64,000 nucleotides of DNA from Cryptosporangium minutisporangium (GTDB taxonomy: Bacteria; Actinomycetota; Actinomycetes; Mycobacteriales; Cryptosporangiaceae). The stretch lies in contig NZ_BAAAYN010000044.1 in the NCBI RefSeq assembly GCF_039536245.1, positions 196,230-260,229 of the forward strand, given 5' to 3'. Each line of letters starts with the position of its first letter. The stretch's first letter is position 1. The translations under genes were made by a program, and so were the position numbers. Positions 45,547 through 53,781 of this stretch are shown one piece after another. The notes under the pieces are model-generated. The model saw only the letters and a list, made by a program, of their open reading frames with translations. It did not search any database and had not been told where the DNA came from.

Positions 45547-45990
45547 TCCCACCCCTGAGAAACGGGCTTCGAGGCCCGTGGTCGGTTGACGGCAGTTGGG
45601 TTGTCGGATCACGCGTAGCGAGGATGTAATGCCCCGGTCACACAATGACGCGTAATGCTGGCGTCACATCATGATCGCTCCTCCTCGACCTGCTGTCTCC
45701 CCCTGAGAGGGTGACGACCTCGATGTTTAACGAGGGATTAACGGGTTCCGGGTCGTCCGATCGAACTGCTGACCAGGCAATATTCGGGGCTCTGAGGGAA
45801 TCGTCGGCTATCCGACTCGCCCTTTGGCTGAAAGGTTGATAACGACCGGACGGCTGGCGGGTGGAGCACTCCGGGCGGTTGATCTTGAGCCTCGGAATGT
45901 GACAGGACATCGCTGTCGTTGTGGACCATTACTGGGCTGCCCGACTTGCCGTATAAATCCCGTTGCGAGCTGGGATACCCTGGTCGTTCG
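45547..45990. promoter_or_regulatory. EPS-locus upstream region (444 bp)
   Basis: No gene. Contains, just before the transferase ribosome-binding site, a perfect hairpin ACGGGC-TTCGAG-GCCCGT (45562-45579), and two TTAACG direct repeats 11 bp apart (45727-45732, 45738-45743), one helical turn. A candidate regulatory region for the transferase gene; no canonical promoter was assigned. Confidence 0.5.
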
Positions 45991-47235
45991 TCACTTGGCC
46001 AGTGCGCTGCGGAAGCCCGCGACCGCGCGTTCGGCGGCGCTCTCCCAGGACAATTCCTTCTTCATGAAGCGGTAGCCGGCGATGCCCATGCGTTCGGCGT
46101 CGGCTGGGGAAGAAAGCAGCGCCAGCAGGGCCTCCGCGAATCCGTCGGGTGTCGGCTGGGCAAGCAATCCGGTCTCGCCCGCCAAGACGACGTCACGCAT
46201 GGATCCGACGTCCGTCGCGACGACGGGTCGAGCGAACGTATATGCCATGTGCACCACGCCGCTGATATTGACGATTTCATAGGGAAGGGCGACGACCCGG
46301 GCTCCGGCGAACAGACCAGGCACATCTTCCATCGCGACATACCCCGGCTTCAATTGGACGCCCGGGATCTCGGCGGCTTGCTTGGTCACCGCGTCCAGAT
46401 CGAGGTCCGCCATCACCGGACCCGCCACCACGAGCTCCGCGGTCGGCATCTCCGCACGGACCTTCGCGAAGGCGCTGAGCAGCATGGGGATGTTCTTGTA
46501 CCGCGTCCAGGTCCCGAAGAAGACCACCCGCGGCGGAGTCGTGCTCGCGCCGGGCGTCTGGGCGGCGGCGGGCGCGAAAGTGGAGTACTCGCCGTGGCCG
46601 ATCACGGCGGTGCGCTGCACCTCGGGGTAGGCCTTGACCAGGTCGTCCCGCGGTCCGGGGCCGAGCGTCAGCACGAGGTCGAACGCCCGGTAGGCCGCCC
46701 GCAGCGCCCGCATCGTCACCGGGTCGGACTTCTCGACCGAGTCGTGGTCGCCGCTGACGTCGTACGGCGTCGGGTTGTGCGCGACCTCGGCGATGACCGT
46801 GCCCGGCCGCCGCTTCTTCGCGAGACGCACCGCGAAGTAGCTGTCCAGCGCGAACCGCATCTCGCCCAGTTGGACGACGTCCGGGCGGGTGCTGCGGACG
46901 TGCCGCACGAGCTTCGTCCAGGAGTACGTCAGCCGCGCGGCGCGCCAGACCCGGCGAACCTTCCGGAACCAGTTGGCCTCGCCGGTGTCGGCGCCGGGAT
47001 GCCAGGTGGGGAAGAACGATCGGACGGTGAAGCCGGGGACGTTGGTGGACAGCTCCGGCTCCGGGCCGGTCAGCAGCGTCACCTGGTGACCGAGCGAGGC
47101 GAGCGCCTCGCCCAGCATGAAGTTGAACTGGAACATCCCTCCGCTGGGGAGGAACTCCACGAGGACGATGGTCAGCGGGGTCTGATCCGCGGACGTCTCA
47201 TTCGACGTCTCGCCGACGGTGTTGCTCGCGGTCAC
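45991..47235 (-). CDS. GT4 family glycosyltransferase
   Basis: 414-aa GT-B retaining glycosyltransferase. N-terminal FLPSGGMFQFNFMLGEAL, C-terminal nucleotide-sugar lobe with VFFGTWTRYKNIPMLLSAF, ALPYEIVNISGVVHMAYTFARPVVATDVGSM and ETGLLAQP. The donor sugar cannot be told. Starts with a GTG that overlaps the stop of the preceding Wzz-like gene by 4 bp, last gene of a chain of overlapping genes. Confidence 0.9.
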   Translation of the reverse strand: MTASNTVGETSNETSADQTPLTIVLVEFLPSGGMFQFNFMLGEALASLGHQVTLLTGPEPELSTNVPGFTVRSFFPTWHPGADTGEANWFRKVRRVWRAARLTYSWTKLVRHVRSTRPDVVQLGEMRFALDSYFAVRLAKKRRPGTVIAEVAHNPTPYDVSGDHDSVEKSDPVTMRALRAAYRAFDLVLTLGPGPRDDLVKAYPEVQRTAVIGHGEYSTFAPAAAQTPGASTTPPRVVFFGTWTRYKNIPMLLSAFAKVRAEMPTAELVVAGPVMADLDLDAVTKQAAEIPGVQLKPGYVAMEDVPGLFAGARVVALPYEIVNISGVVHMAYTFARPVVATDVGSMRDVVLAGETGLLAQPTPDGFAEALLALLSSPADAERMGIAGYRFMKKELSWESAAERAVAGFRSALAK

Positions 47236-48062
47236 GAAAAGAGAACCCGTTCGTCGGCCGAGTTGGACTCGGTGGTGGACGGTGTCGGATCCGTCTTCGT
47301 CGACGGTGTCTCGGTCTTCTTCTCACCCTTGCCCGCCCACTCGGACGTGCCGGTGAAGCCGTTGGGTGTCTCGGCGGTGGCGTCGGCGGCGGCCGGAGCT
47401 GCCGCCGCCGCGGGGGCCGCCGTCGGGGTGGCCGAGGACGCGGCCGAGAACGGCGGACGCCGGACCGGTCGGCGTGCTCGGCGCCGGGACTGCAGCACCT
47501 GGTAGGCCGCCTGCTGTACGGCGAGCGCGACCGCCAGCGCAGCGATCACCGTGCCGCCGAGGACGATCCACGGCGCGGTACCCGCCGAGTACGCGGTGCC
47601 GGCCGCCGGTCGCACCTGCGTCGCGGTGTAAGGCTTGATCATCGACTGCAGGTAGGTGGCGCTCAGCGCCGCGGTGCGGTCGGCGACCTGCTCGGCGATG
47701 CCGGCGGTGCTCGCCTCCGCCTCGATCAGCAGCACCGACGTGGACGGCACCACGGTCACGGTCACGGTGGTGTCGGCGGCCTCGGCGGTGGAGAGGCCCA
47801 GCGCCTTCTCGGCCTCGGTCTCGAAGCGCCCGCTCTGGGCGACCTCCGCCATCGTGGCGACCACCTGGCCCCGACTGAGTGTCTCCAGGAAGCTCGCCTG
47901 TTCCTGGGCGTCCAGAGTGCTCGCCGGCAGCACGATCAGCGAGGTCTCCGCCTTGTAGCGGCCCTGCTGAGTCAGCGCGAACACCGCGCCGGCGGCCAAC
48001 ACGAGTAACGCCGCGACCACAGCGATCTGCAGGCTGCGCCGCAACGGCTGGAAATCACTCAC
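47232..48062 (-). CDS. Wzz/CpsC-like chain-length determinant protein
   Basis: 276 aa; two membrane spans (about 13-30 and 165-185) enclosing a periplasmic-type loop with an YKAETSLIVLPAS segment, the classic Wzz plan, followed by a disordered Ala/Pro/Thr-rich cytoplasmic tail. There is no Walker motif, so no bacterial tyrosine-kinase domain is attached. GTG at 48062 overlaps the upstream glycosyltransferase gene by 8 bp (coupled); ATG/other in-frame starts up to 48104 exist. Confidence 0.82.
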   Translation of the reverse strand: MSDFQPLRRSLQIAVVAALLVLAAGAVFALTQQGRYKAETSLIVLPASTLDAQEQASFLETLSRGQVVATMAEVAQSGRFETEAEKALGLSTAEAADTTVTVTVVPSTSVLLIEAEASTAGIAEQVADRTAALSATYLQSMIKPYTATQVRPAAGTAYSAGTAPWIVLGGTVIAALAVALAVQQAAYQVLQSRRRARRPVRRPPFSAASSATPTAAPAAAAAPAAADATAETPNGFTGTSEWAGKGEKKTETPSTKTDPTPSTTESNSADERVLFS

Positions 48063-49236
48063 TGGACGGTCCCATCTTTGGTGCTCGGCTGCGTCCTGCG
48101 GCATCGCGCCTCGGGCGCGGCGACCTGACCAGCACCGATCGGTAGGCGGCCGCGAGGCGGGCGCTCAGTATCGGCAGGTCGTGCCGCTCCTCGGCGCGTT
48201 TCCGTGCTGCTGCTCCGATCGTCTGGCGCCGTGTTTTCGACGCAAGTACGTCCGCTAGCGCTTCGGTCAGGGCCGGTACGTCGCCGGGCTCGACCACCCG
48301 ACCCTCGACACCGTCCCGGATCATCGTCGGTACTGCTCCGATCGCGGTGGCCACGACCGGCAGACCGCTGGCCATCGCTTCCAGGATGGCCATCGGTTGG
48401 CCCTCAAGATAGGACGGAAGGACAAACACGTCGGCGTCCCGCAAGCGCACCCGGACCTGTTCGCCGTACTCCGGCCCGACGGCGGCGTCCGCCAGCCCGG
48501 CGGACTCGAGTGCGCCCATCACCCGGGCGTACTCCTCGTCCGGGGTGGGGCCCTGGCCGCCGATGATCACCAGGTTGAACCGCACGCCTCGCGTCCGGAG
48601 GTCGGCGCAGGCCGCGGCGAGTTCCGGTACGCCCTTGCGGGCGCAGACGACGCCGACGAACAGCACGGTGGGGACGTCGGCGTCGAGGCGCGCGAGTTCG
48701 AAACTCCCCACGTCCACCGCGTTGTCGACGGTCTCAACCGGCGTCTTCGGCAGGATCTCGGAGAACGTGCTGGTACCGGCGTCGGAAACCGTGAGCACCA
48801 GCGCGCTGACCCCGACCGCACGGAGGATCCGCCGGTCCCGGGCGCTGTAGTCGGCGACCTCGGGTCGTCCGGCGTTGCCGGTGGCCGAGTGGACGTGGGC
48901 GACGACGCCCCGGGTGCCTGCCCGCGCGGCCAGGCAGAGCGCCGCCGCCCGGATCGTCGGCAGCCCCGGGTCGGCGACCAGCTGGACGTGCACGACGTCG
49001 GCGCGCCGGGCGGCTTCGAACGTCTTCCACGCGTCGCTCAGCGCGTGGGTGATGTTGGAGAAGACCAACTTGCCGCCCTGGCGGGTGGCGGTGCGGGCGG
49101 TGTTGAGCAGCTCGACGTCGAACTCGGCGGCCAGGCGCGGATCGGCGGTGATCGTCTCGGCGAACGTGGCGATGCCACCGCGCATCGGTGCCGCCTCGGC
49201 GACCACCACCACGCGTGGGCGGGCAGGAACAGTCAC
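48055..49236 (-). CDS. GT4 family glycosyltransferase
   Basis: 393-aa GT-B transferase. N-terminal MRGGIATFAETI; C-terminal FVGVVCARKGVPELAAACADL, FNLVIIGGQGPTPDEE and PSYLEGQPMAILEAMASGLPVVAT, the E-x7-E signature of family 4 (EGQPMAILE). GTG start overlaps the stop of the next upstream glycosyltransferase gene by 4 bp. Part of a coupled four-gene chain. Confidence 0.9.
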   Translation of the reverse strand: MTVPARPRVVVVAEAAPMRGGIATFAETITADPRLAAEFDVELLNTARTATRQGGKLVFSNITHALSDAWKTFEAARRADVVHVQLVADPGLPTIRAAALCLAARAGTRGVVAHVHSATGNAGRPEVADYSARDRRILRAVGVSALVLTVSDAGTSTFSEILPKTPVETVDNAVDVGSFELARLDADVPTVLFVGVVCARKGVPELAAACADLRTRGVRFNLVIIGGQGPTPDEEYARVMGALESAGLADAAVGPEYGEQVRVRLRDADVFVLPSYLEGQPMAILEAMASGLPVVATAIGAVPTMIRDGVEGRVVEPGDVPALTEALADVLASKTRRQTIGAAARKRAEERHDLPILSARLAAAYRSVLVRSPRPRRDAAGRSRAPKMGPSSE

Positions 49237-50381
49237 GCGGCCGTCCCCACCGGCCGGCCCGCCGCGGCCTCCTCGTACAGGCCGCGCAGCTGCCGCGCCC
49301 AGTTCACCGCGTCGAAGTGCTGTTCGACGTGCGAGCGGGCCGTCACTCCCATCGCCGCGCGACGGGACGGATCATCGAGCAGGGAGATCAGCGCGTCGGC
49401 GATCGCGTCGGCGTCGCCGGGCGGGGTAAGCAGGCCGGTGACACCGTCCTCGACGATGTCCGGGATCCCGCCGATCCGGCTCGCGACCACCGGACGAGCG
49501 CACCCGGCCGCCTCGATCAACACCGTCGGCAGGTTCTCGCCGTAGGTGGAGGGCAGCAGGACGACGTCCGAGGCCCGCAGAATCGCGGCCACATCGGACC
49601 GGGCACCGGCGAAGACGACGTCGTCCTGCAGGCCGGCCTCGGTGACCTGGCGGCCCAGGTTCTCGGTCTCGTTACCAGCGCCGACGAGTAGCAGGCGGGC
49701 ATCGGGGCGAGCCGCGCGCACCAGCGGCCAGGCCCGCACGGCGTGCGTGATGCCTTTGAAGTCGCGGTGAGCGGCGAGCACGGTGACGACCGGACGGCCG
49801 GTGAGACCGAACTCGGGCGGCATCAGCGAGGGGCCGGGGGAGAAGTGGGCGAGGTCGACGCCGTTGTGGACGACGACCCAGTTCTTCGGGATCCGACCGG
49901 ACTTGCGGTACTTCTCGGCGAACGACGCCCGGGACGCCTCGGAGACGAAGATCGTGCGGTAGGAGCGGCTGGCCACCTCGACGGCGAGCTTCTCCCGCCA
50001 CGCCGCCCGGCCCGGCAACGGCCGGTGGACGTGGTGGAACGTGCAGAGCGCCTTCCGGCCGGCGAGCTTCGCGGCGGGCACCGCCAGCGTCATCGCCATC
50101 TCCAGATGGGCGTGGACGACGTCGGCGCCGGACTCCTTGATCGCGGCGGCCAGCAGACGCGGGGCGCGGGGATCGAGCGTGCGGCGGATCCCGAGATAAC
50201 GAGGAGTCAGTCCGGACTCGCGCAGCAGCGGTTCGAGTTTCGAGTGCTCGTCCGACGGGGGTAACAGGCTGAGCACGTCCATCTCGAACCCGGCGGTACC
50301 GGCGACCCGGCCGAGTTGCGCGATCAGTGTTTCGGCGCCTCCTAACCGAAACGCGTCAACGAGCGTCAGGACCCGAACCAT
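49233..50381 (-). CDS. GT4 family glycosyltransferase
   Basis: 382-aa GT-B transferase, first gene of the chain. N-terminal LVDAFRLGGAETLIAQLGR (GG loop), VHAHLEMAMTL, VHNGVDLAHFSPGP, LLLVGAGNE and LPSTYGENLPTVLIEAAGCARPVVAS (E-x7-E). ATG at 50381 with GGGTGGGAG upstream. Confidence 0.92.
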   Translation of the reverse strand: MVRVLTLVDAFRLGGAETLIAQLGRVAGTAGFEMDVLSLLPPSDEHSKLEPLLRESGLTPRYLGIRRTLDPRAPRLLAAAIKESGADVVHAHLEMAMTLAVPAAKLAGRKALCTFHHVHRPLPGRAAWREKLAVEVASRSYRTIFVSEASRASFAEKYRKSGRIPKNWVVVHNGVDLAHFSPGPSLMPPEFGLTGRPVVTVLAAHRDFKGITHAVRAWPLVRAARPDARLLLVGAGNETENLGRQVTEAGLQDDVVFAGARSDVAAILRASDVVLLPSTYGENLPTVLIEAAGCARPVVASRIGGIPDIVEDGVTGLLTPPGDADAIADALISLLDDPSRRAAMGVTARSHVEQHFDAVNWARQLRGLYEEAAAGRPVGTAA

Positions 50382-50621
50382 ATAACTCCCACCCGTGGAC
50401 GCCTTAGGCAGTGCGGCCGACATCTGTTCACGTCGACAATGTCTGGTTGCAGAAGATTACGCAGCGTGCCCGTCGACAACGACGGGGCGAATAGATCGGG
50501 GCTGGTTTCGCCGCCCACGTTAGCATGCGCTCGGGTCACGGTTCCGGAGCCGACAGAACGCCCGATGCCCGCCGTTCGGCGGCCCGCGAATGGGACATTC
50601 AACTGCCTGGGGGGAGGAAAC
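50382..50621. promoter_or_regulatory. Divergent intergenic region of the EPS locus
   Basis: 240 bp between the glycosyltransferase chain and the flippase gene; must carry both promoters. No clear hexamers seen; a GC-poor patch is present near 50435-50470. Confidence 0.35.
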
Positions 50622-52163
50622 GTGTCACAGTCCAGCGCTTCCGAGGACGCGATCGACGGACGTGACCCCGGAAGAGAGGACCGTGAACCGCCCGTTCAGC
50701 CGAGCTTGGCGGGGGCCGCCACCAGGGGTTTTCTCTGGACGACGCTCGCCTGGGGCGGTAACCGTCTGGTGGTGCTGGCGCTCACCGCGTTACTAGCGCG
50801 CCTATTGGTTCCGGAGGATTTCGGCCTCGTAACTGCGGGGTTGACGATCATCACGTTCTTTGACGCCGCTCTCGATCTCGGCGTCGGCTACGCACTCGTG
50901 TACGAACAGGAACGGGGAATTAACGCGCGGGTACGGCTCGCCGCCGGACTGAATCTGGCACTCAGTGCATCGCTCTGCCTAATCGGTGTGGCGGCGTCGC
51001 CGCTCATTGCCCGGCTATTTGGCGAATCGGACCAGACGGCCTTATTTGCCACGCTCTTTCTCTACCCGCTGTTCCGTGGCGCCAGCCAGGTGAACGACGC
51101 GGTCCTGAAACGTGACATGTTGTTCAAGAAGCGCACGGTCGCGGACCTGACCAGGGCCGGTGTACGGGTCGCGGTGTCGGTCCCGCTGGCGCTGACCGGC
51201 TACGGCGCGTGGAGCATCGCGCTCGGGATCATCGCCGGCGAGGCGGCGTGCGCACTGTTCATGTGGATGCTGGTGCCGATTCGCCCGGACTTCCGGCTGC
51301 GCTGGAGCAAGATCAAGACGCTGGTGTCGTTCGGCGGCGCGGTGACCGGCGTGCGGGTGCTCGGATCGTTCCGCGCGAGCGTCGACTACCTGTTCATCGG
51401 CAGCGTGCTCGGCTCCGCCGCGCTCGGCTACTACGGGATGGGCTACCGGCTTCCGGAACTCGTCATCGCGAACGTCCTGTGGATCTTCACCACGGTGGCG
51501 TTCCCGGTGTACGCCCGGGCGCGCGTCGAGGGCCTGGACAAGCTGCGAACGACGATGCTGAAGGCCACCCGGCTGGTGGCGTTGTTCGGCCTCACCGCCG
51601 GCACGACGCTCGCCGTGCTGGCCCCGCTCGCGATTCCGGTGATCTTCTCGGCGACCTGGGAGCCCGCCGTCGTCCCGATGGCGCTGATCTCGTTGGCGCT
51701 GGCCTGCCAGTCGCTGGGTTGGGCGAGCGGCGACGTCTTCTCGGCCCTCGGCCGGCCGGGTTTGCTGCTCGCGGTCGACATCCCAGCGACGATCATCGTC
51801 ACGATTGCGTTCGGTGTCGCGGCTCCGCAGGGCATCGCCGCGGTCGCCGCCGTGCACATCGGATTCGAGATCGTCTACGCGATCATCCGGGTGACGATGG
51901 CAGTCCGCGTCACCGGCGTGGCGGCCAGCGCGATGGCGCGGACGCTCGCCCCCGGGTTCGCGGTCGCAGCCGCGGTCGCCGCGGTCGGTCTGCCGCTGCG
52001 CTCGTTGTTACCCGAGAACTCGTTCTGGTCGCTGCTGGCGCTGACCGCCGCGTGCGGTGCGGTGGCGTTCGTCGTGGCCGGGCTGACGGCCCGACGCGAG
52101 TTGCTCGGCGTGCTCGGCGCCGTCCGCGATCGTGCGGCGCCACGTGCGGTCCCCGCCGCCTGA
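50622..52163 (+). CDS. Wzx-like polysaccharide flippase (MOP superfamily)
   Basis: 513 aa, about 13-14 predicted membrane spans; the pattern GFLWTTLAWGGNRLVVLALTALLARLLVPEDFG near the N-terminus is typical of the polysaccharide-transporter (PST/RfbX) branch, which flips undecaprenyl-linked repeat units across the membrane. GTG start with GGGGAGG. Three in-frame TTA leucine codons (50790, 51042, 52008), more than any other gene examined, and an A/T-richer 5-prime part suggest later acquisition or translation control by a rare tRNA. Confidence 0.92.
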   Translation: MSQSSASEDAIDGRDPGREDREPPVQPSLAGAATRGFLWTTLAWGGNRLVVLALTALLARLLVPEDFGLVTAGLTIITFFDAALDLGVGYALVYEQERGINARVRLAAGLNLALSASLCLIGVAASPLIARLFGESDQTALFATLFLYPLFRGASQVNDAVLKRDMLFKKRTVADLTRAGVRVAVSVPLALTGYGAWSIALGIIAGEAACALFMWMLVPIRPDFRLRWSKIKTLVSFGGAVTGVRVLGSFRASVDYLFIGSVLGSAALGYYGMGYRLPELVIANVLWIFTTVAFPVYARARVEGLDKLRTTMLKATRLVALFGLTAGTTLAVLAPLAIPVIFSATWEPAVVPMALISLALACQSLGWASGDVFSALGRPGLLLAVDIPATIIVTIAFGVAAPQGIAAVAAVHIGFEIVYAIIRVTMAVRVTGVAASAMARTLAPGFAVAAAVAAVGLPLRSLLPENSFWSLLALTAACGAVAFVVAGLTARRELLGVLGAVRDRAAPRAVPAA

Positions 52164-52199
52164 GGTTTGGCGGTCGGCTCGGCGGGCAACGGATGCGGC

Positions 52200-52295
52200 A
52201 TGAGCGCTGCCATGTGGATCGCCATCGCGATTGCCCTGCTCGCCGGACTCATCGGCGTTCCGCTGGCCCTGCGGCGGGGCGAGCGGGAGAAGTAG
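52200..52295 (+). CDS. Small one-span membrane peptide (31 aa)
   Basis: A short ORF, ATG at 52200, TAG at 52293-52295: MSAAMWIAIAIALLAGLIG, then VPLALRRGEREK. One hydrophobic span and a basic tail; 36 bp after the flippase stop and directly before the convergent glycosyltransferase. ATG is preceded by GGCAAC/GGATG only, so initiation is uncertain. Resembles the many small membrane peptides of unknown role. Confidence 0.45.
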   Translation: MSAAMWIAIAIALLAGLIGVPLALRRGEREK

Positions 52296-52304
52296 TCCCA
52301 GGCT

Positions 52305-53573
52305 TCAGGAGAAGAACTCGTCGTAGCTACGGCGGATGACGTCGGGAGCGAATCGCTTTTCCCAGGTCTCGCGGGCAGCCGCGGACAGTGTTCGGTTGGT
52401 GGTGGGGTCGGCGGCCCGGGCCAGCAGCGTCGCCAGCTCGGCCGGGGTCGAGCCGACCAGGCAGCCGTTCTCCTCGCTGACCTCGGTGCCCTGCACGCCG
52501 TACGGCGTCGCGACGACCGGCAACGATCGGGACAGCGCCTCCAGCACCTTGATCTTGATACCGCTGCCCACTCGGAGCACCGACAGCAGTGCCGAGCAGC
52601 CGGCCAGGGTCTCGCCGAGGTCGTCCACCCAGCCGACGAACTTCACGTGCTCGCCCCAGCGCGCCGCCTCCGGGACGCCGACCTCGGTGCCCTTGCCGAT
52701 GACCAGCAACTCGAAGTCCGGCAGCGCGGCGAGTACCTGGTCGCGGCAGTTGCTCAGGAACCAGGCCAGACCGTCGGCGTTCGGGGCGTAGTCCAGCCCG
52801 CCGAGGAACGCGAACCGCGCCCCCACCGGTGCGCGTTCGAGCGGCGCCACGTCGGGTAGCATCGGCAGCAGCGTGTGGATGTCGGTGCGGCCGGTGAACG
52901 TGCGCAGGCGGTTGGTCTCCTCGTCGTTGACCAGCAGCGTCGCGTCGAACCAGGCCGGCTGGTTCCGCTCGGACGCGCCGACCAGGCGGCTCTCCAGCCG
53001 GAGCAGCGGCCGGTACACCGACTTGCGGCTCAGCAGCGGACGCGCCGGGCCCGGCAGCATCTTGTGGAACTCGCCAAGCGGGTTGACCTGCCTGTTGCTG
53101 GGTCCGTTCAGCTCCCGCAGCATCGTCTTGTAGCGCTCGGAGAACAGATCGTCCTCGTACAGGACGCGCCGCCGACGCGGCACACCGGCGGCGTACTGGC
53201 CGGTGCGGATCGTGTCCCAGACCTCGAGGTCCGCGTCGATCGTCGCCAGCAACTCGCCGATCTCCTTGGCGATCCGCGGTGCGTACACCGCGGCCTCCTG
53301 GATGGACGTGTGCGGCCCCGCGACAACCCGGCTGACCAACGACCAGACCTGCTCCGTCGACCGCGGCTTCGCGACGACGTGCAGGTGGTACCTGGTCGGA
53401 CGCACTTCGACGTCGGGTTTGGCGATCAAGATCAGGTGGACGTTGTCGTCCCCATGGGTGTCGCACAGGTGGTCGAGGATCCCACCCATCACCACCCGCT
53501 TGCCGTACGAGCGTGGCTCCGGCTCGGTCGTGGTGATGTACACCGCTCGCCTGACCTGGGTGGATTCCACCAT
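52305..53573 (-). CDS. GT4 family glycosyltransferase
   Basis: 422 aa, GT-B fold. The N-terminal part is atypical (RAVYITTTEPEPRSYGKRVVMGG), the C-terminal domain has FAFLGGLDYAPNADGLAWFL, FELLVIGKGTEV, FVGWVDDLGETLAGCSALLSVLRVGSGIKIKVLEALSRSLPVVATPYGVQG. The G-S-G-I-K-x-K-V-L-E acid motif is typical of this subgroup. GGAGGGGGAG gives a strong start signal at 53573. Stands alone on the minus strand between the flippase and polymerase. Confidence 0.9.
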   Translation of the reverse strand: MVESTQVRRAVYITTTEPEPRSYGKRVVMGGILDHLCDTHGDDNVHLILIAKPDVEVRPTRYHLHVVAKPRSTEQVWSLVSRVVAGPHTSIQEAAVYAPRIAKEIGELLATIDADLEVWDTIRTGQYAAGVPRRRRVLYEDDLFSERYKTMLRELNGPSNRQVNPLGEFHKMLPGPARPLLSRKSVYRPLLRLESRLVGASERNQPAWFDATLLVNDEETNRLRTFTGRTDIHTLLPMLPDVAPLERAPVGARFAFLGGLDYAPNADGLAWFLSNCRDQVLAALPDFELLVIGKGTEVGVPEAARWGEHVKFVGWVDDLGETLAGCSALLSVLRVGSGIKIKVLEALSRSLPVVATPYGVQGTEVSEENGCLVGSTPAELATLLARAADPTTNRTLSAAARETWEKRFAPDVIRRSYDEFFS

Positions 53574-53781
53574 CGGCTCCCCCTCCAACGGCCGGTGGCC
53601 GCCTCGCGGCACATCTAACCGTGTCTCTGGGTTCGGTGCGTTACGTCCCCGAACGGAGGACCTGACGAGCGAGAACCAGCCATCGGATACTGCCGGTAAC
53701 GACACTGGCGTGAAACCCCGCGACTTGAAAGTTTAGGTAGCCTCGCCAGAGTCGTGACCCCCCGCATCGTTCAGGAGCGTC

